A stretch of 11,795 bases of DNA, taken from NCBI GenBank assembly GCA_016844295.1, contig JAENIV010000023.1:1-11795 (forward strand), given 5' to 3'. Each line of letters starts with the position of its first letter. Position 1 is the stretch's first letter. The notes beneath the pieces were generated by a model. It searched no databases. It was not told where the DNA came from and worked only from the letters and a program-made list of their open reading frames with translations. Position numbers and translations under genes: made by a program. This DNA is from Candidatus Berkelbacteria bacterium. GTDB taxonomy: Bacteria > Patescibacteriota > UBA1384 > UBA12157 > JAENIV01. Shown here in pieces: positions 10,573 through 11,795 of this stretch.

Positions 10573-11670
10573 ATGCTTAAACATCTCGATCTCATCAACT
10601 TTAGAAATTACGAAAAATACTCAATCGATTTTACCAAGACCACCATTCTGATCGGACCGAATGGAGTTGGGAAAACGAATGTAATTGAAGCGGCCTATAT
10701 TTTATCTACGGGGCGTTCTTGGCGAACAAGCAAAGACACGGAAACTATAAAGTGGGGAGAAGAATTAGCTAAAATTACCTGCCGGGTTCAAAATAGCGAA
10801 AAATTTGAAATTGACCTGGTAATCCAAAATACTCCCAGCCCAAAATATCCTCAAACAAAAATTGTTAAAATAAACGGAGTTAACAAAAAACTCACGGAAC
10901 TCTTGGGCAAAATACCCACGGTGCTTTTTTCCCCCGAAGAAATTCAAATTGTTTCCGGTGCGCCGGTGCTCAGACGCCGCTTTTTAGATATTTTGCTTTG
11001 CCAGATTGATAAAAGATACACTTTAGCCTTGTTGGATTTGGCAAAAATTATTCGCGGTCGCAATAAACTTTTGTATTTTATCAAAATTGGCAGATCAAAA
11101 ATTAATGAGCTTGTCTTTTGGGATGAAAAATTAGTCGTTTTGGGGTCGTATATAATAAAAAAACGCCAGCAGGCGATAGACCAGATTAATGAAAATTTGA
11201 CAAAAATATATACAGAAATTGCCGGCGAGGAAGAATCGCTGCTCGTTAAGTATAAACCAACAGTTCAAGCAGAAAACTTTACAGAGTCTCTGATCGCCAT
11301 ACAAGGCAGGGAAGTGGAATGTACATCAACTTTATTGGGGCCGCATAGAGACGACATGACATTTTTATTAGAGAATAAAGATGTTACAACTTTTGGTTCA
11401 AGGGGGGAGTTCCGGAGCGTGGTTTTGGCGTTAAAAATGGCAGAGTTAGAATATTTGGCCCAAGAAACCAGCCCAAAGCTGGTCGGCCTCGGGCCGAAAG
11501 GGGAGAGGCCAATATTACTTTTAGATGATATTTTTTCGGAACTCGACAAAGATAGGCGATACCATTTGGCCAAACTTGTTGAAAATCAGCAGGCAATTAT
11601 TACGACAACAGATTTAGATCATATTGATAAGAGATTAAGAGAAAAAGCGAAGATCGTGGAGTTAAAGTAA
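10573..11670 (+). CDS. recF: DNA repair/recombination protein RecF
   Basis: SMC-like ATPase of 365 residues that binds gapped DNA and, with RecO and RecR, helps load RecA. Walker A GPNGVGKT lies at 28-35, following the family opening LDLINFRNYEKYSIDF. GPHRDDMTF and the signature region FGSRGEFRSVVLALKMAELE precede Walker B PILLLDDIFSELD (313-325, D318/D319). The signature reads SRGE where SxGQ is usual. Between the signature helix and Walker B there are about 10 extra residues (SPKLVGLGPK, 300-309) compared with the usual EETGExPILLLDD spacing; they are encoded by paired palindromes. No strong ribosome site precedes the ATG. Confidence 0.94.
   Translation: MLKHLDLINFRNYEKYSIDFTKTTILIGPNGVGKTNVIEAAYILSTGRSWRTSKDTETIKWGEELAKITCRVQNSEKFEIDLVIQNTPSPKYPQTKIVKINGVNKKLTELLGKIPTVLFSPEEIQIVSGAPVLRRRFLDILLCQIDKRYTLALLDLAKIIRGRNKLLYFIKIGRSKINELVFWDEKLVVLGSYIIKKRQQAIDQINENLTKIYTEIAGEEESLLVKYKPTVQAENFTESLIAIQGREVECTSTLLGPHRDDMTFLLENKDVTTFGSRGEFRSVVLALKMAELEYLAQETSPKLVGLGPKGERPILLLDDIFSELDKDRRYHLAKLVENQQAIITTTDLDHIDKRLREKAKIVELK
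11467..11497. repeat. Paired palindromes inside recF
   Basis: ACCAGC-ccaaa-GCTGGT (11467-11483) shares one base with TCGGCC-tcg-GGCCGA (11483-11497). The 20 nt at 11478-11497 are the exact reverse complement of 59-78. They encode the extra residues next to Walker B and keep the frame. Confidence 0.8.
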
Positions 11671-11679
11671 TATACAAAT

Positions 11680-11795
11680 ATGGCAATTGAAAAATTTTCT
11701 AAAATATTGAGCAGTGATCCGCGCTTTAAGCGCTATCAAAAGCCGCTGGAGGCAGCCGAAATTTGTGATGCTGCGCGACAAGTATCTGAGGACCA
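11680..11795 (+). CDS. Partial gene, probable DUF721/DciA-like protein
   Basis: An open frame begins 9 bp after the recF stop and runs off the window: MAIEKFSKILSSDPRFKRYQ, then KPLEAAEICDAARQVSED. Position directly after recF and the helical EKFSKIL...AAEICDAARQV pattern fit the DUF721 (DciA) family, which assists the replicative helicase in bacteria without DnaC. Only 38 residues are visible and the conserved tryptophan region lies outside the window, so the call is tentative. Confidence 0.5.
   Translation, partial: MAIEKFSKILSSDPRFKRYQKPLEAAEICDAARQVSED

Overview
The window is a replication-origin neighbourhood of a small-genome, AT-rich bacterium, most likely a member of the Candidate Phyla Radiation / Patescibacteria. 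The evidence is the gene order (rpmH-rnpA-yidD-yidC-jag on the minus strand; dnaA-dnaN-recF plus the start of a probable DUF721/DciA gene on the plus strand), short versions of several proteins (KhpB/Jag has no N-terminal Jag_N domain), a 23S-intervening-sequence-type four-helix-bundle protein, TrmB-family regulators, and abundant degenerate AT-rich 9-nt repeats between genes. TGA is used as an ordinary stop, so nothing suggests genetic code 25. The lineage is inferred from style, not from a search.

Layout. 1-136: palindrome-rich GC stretch with no gene. 137-226: tRNA-Ser(CGA), minus strand. 308-2439: the leftward ribosome/membrane-insertion operon jag, yidC, yidD, rnpA, rpmH, with its promoter at 2549-2576. 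2619-7160: an accessory island of about 5 kb that separates rpmH from dnaA, which are usually adjacent. 7173-9171: dnaA flanked by two clusters of DnaA boxes, with the main origin candidate in the dnaA-dnaN gap. 9268-11795: dnaN, a fold-back intergenic repeat, recF and the start of a DciA-like gene.

The island is the interesting part. It holds two paralogous modules. Each has a leftward TrmB-family regulator facing, across back-to-back promoters, a rightward transcription unit that starts with a 53-55 residue, two-helix membrane protein. The promoter regions are clearly homologous: the same upstream 11-mer, perfect TTGACA/TATAAT boxes at 17-bp spacing, and the same leader motif at the same distance from the -10 box. 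The cargo genes are more GC-rich than their neighbours, have strong Shine-Dalgarno sites, and end in GC-rich hairpins. In module 1 the unit also carries a 199-residue protein of unknown function, the regulator lacks its last 30 residues, and a small GIY-YIG endonuclease gene bounded by inverted-repeat hairpins has landed between the regulator and its promoter. A 200-residue internally duplicated protein of unknown function sits between the modules.

A second theme is small palindromes. Paired 15-17 bp palindromes occupy 10 codons at the N terminus of Jag and 10 codons next to the Walker B motif of RecF. The RecF copy shares a 20-nt identical core with the spacer downstream of tRNA-Ser. dnaA itself is bracketed by an inverted pair of related AT-rich repeats (25 of 27 bases identical).
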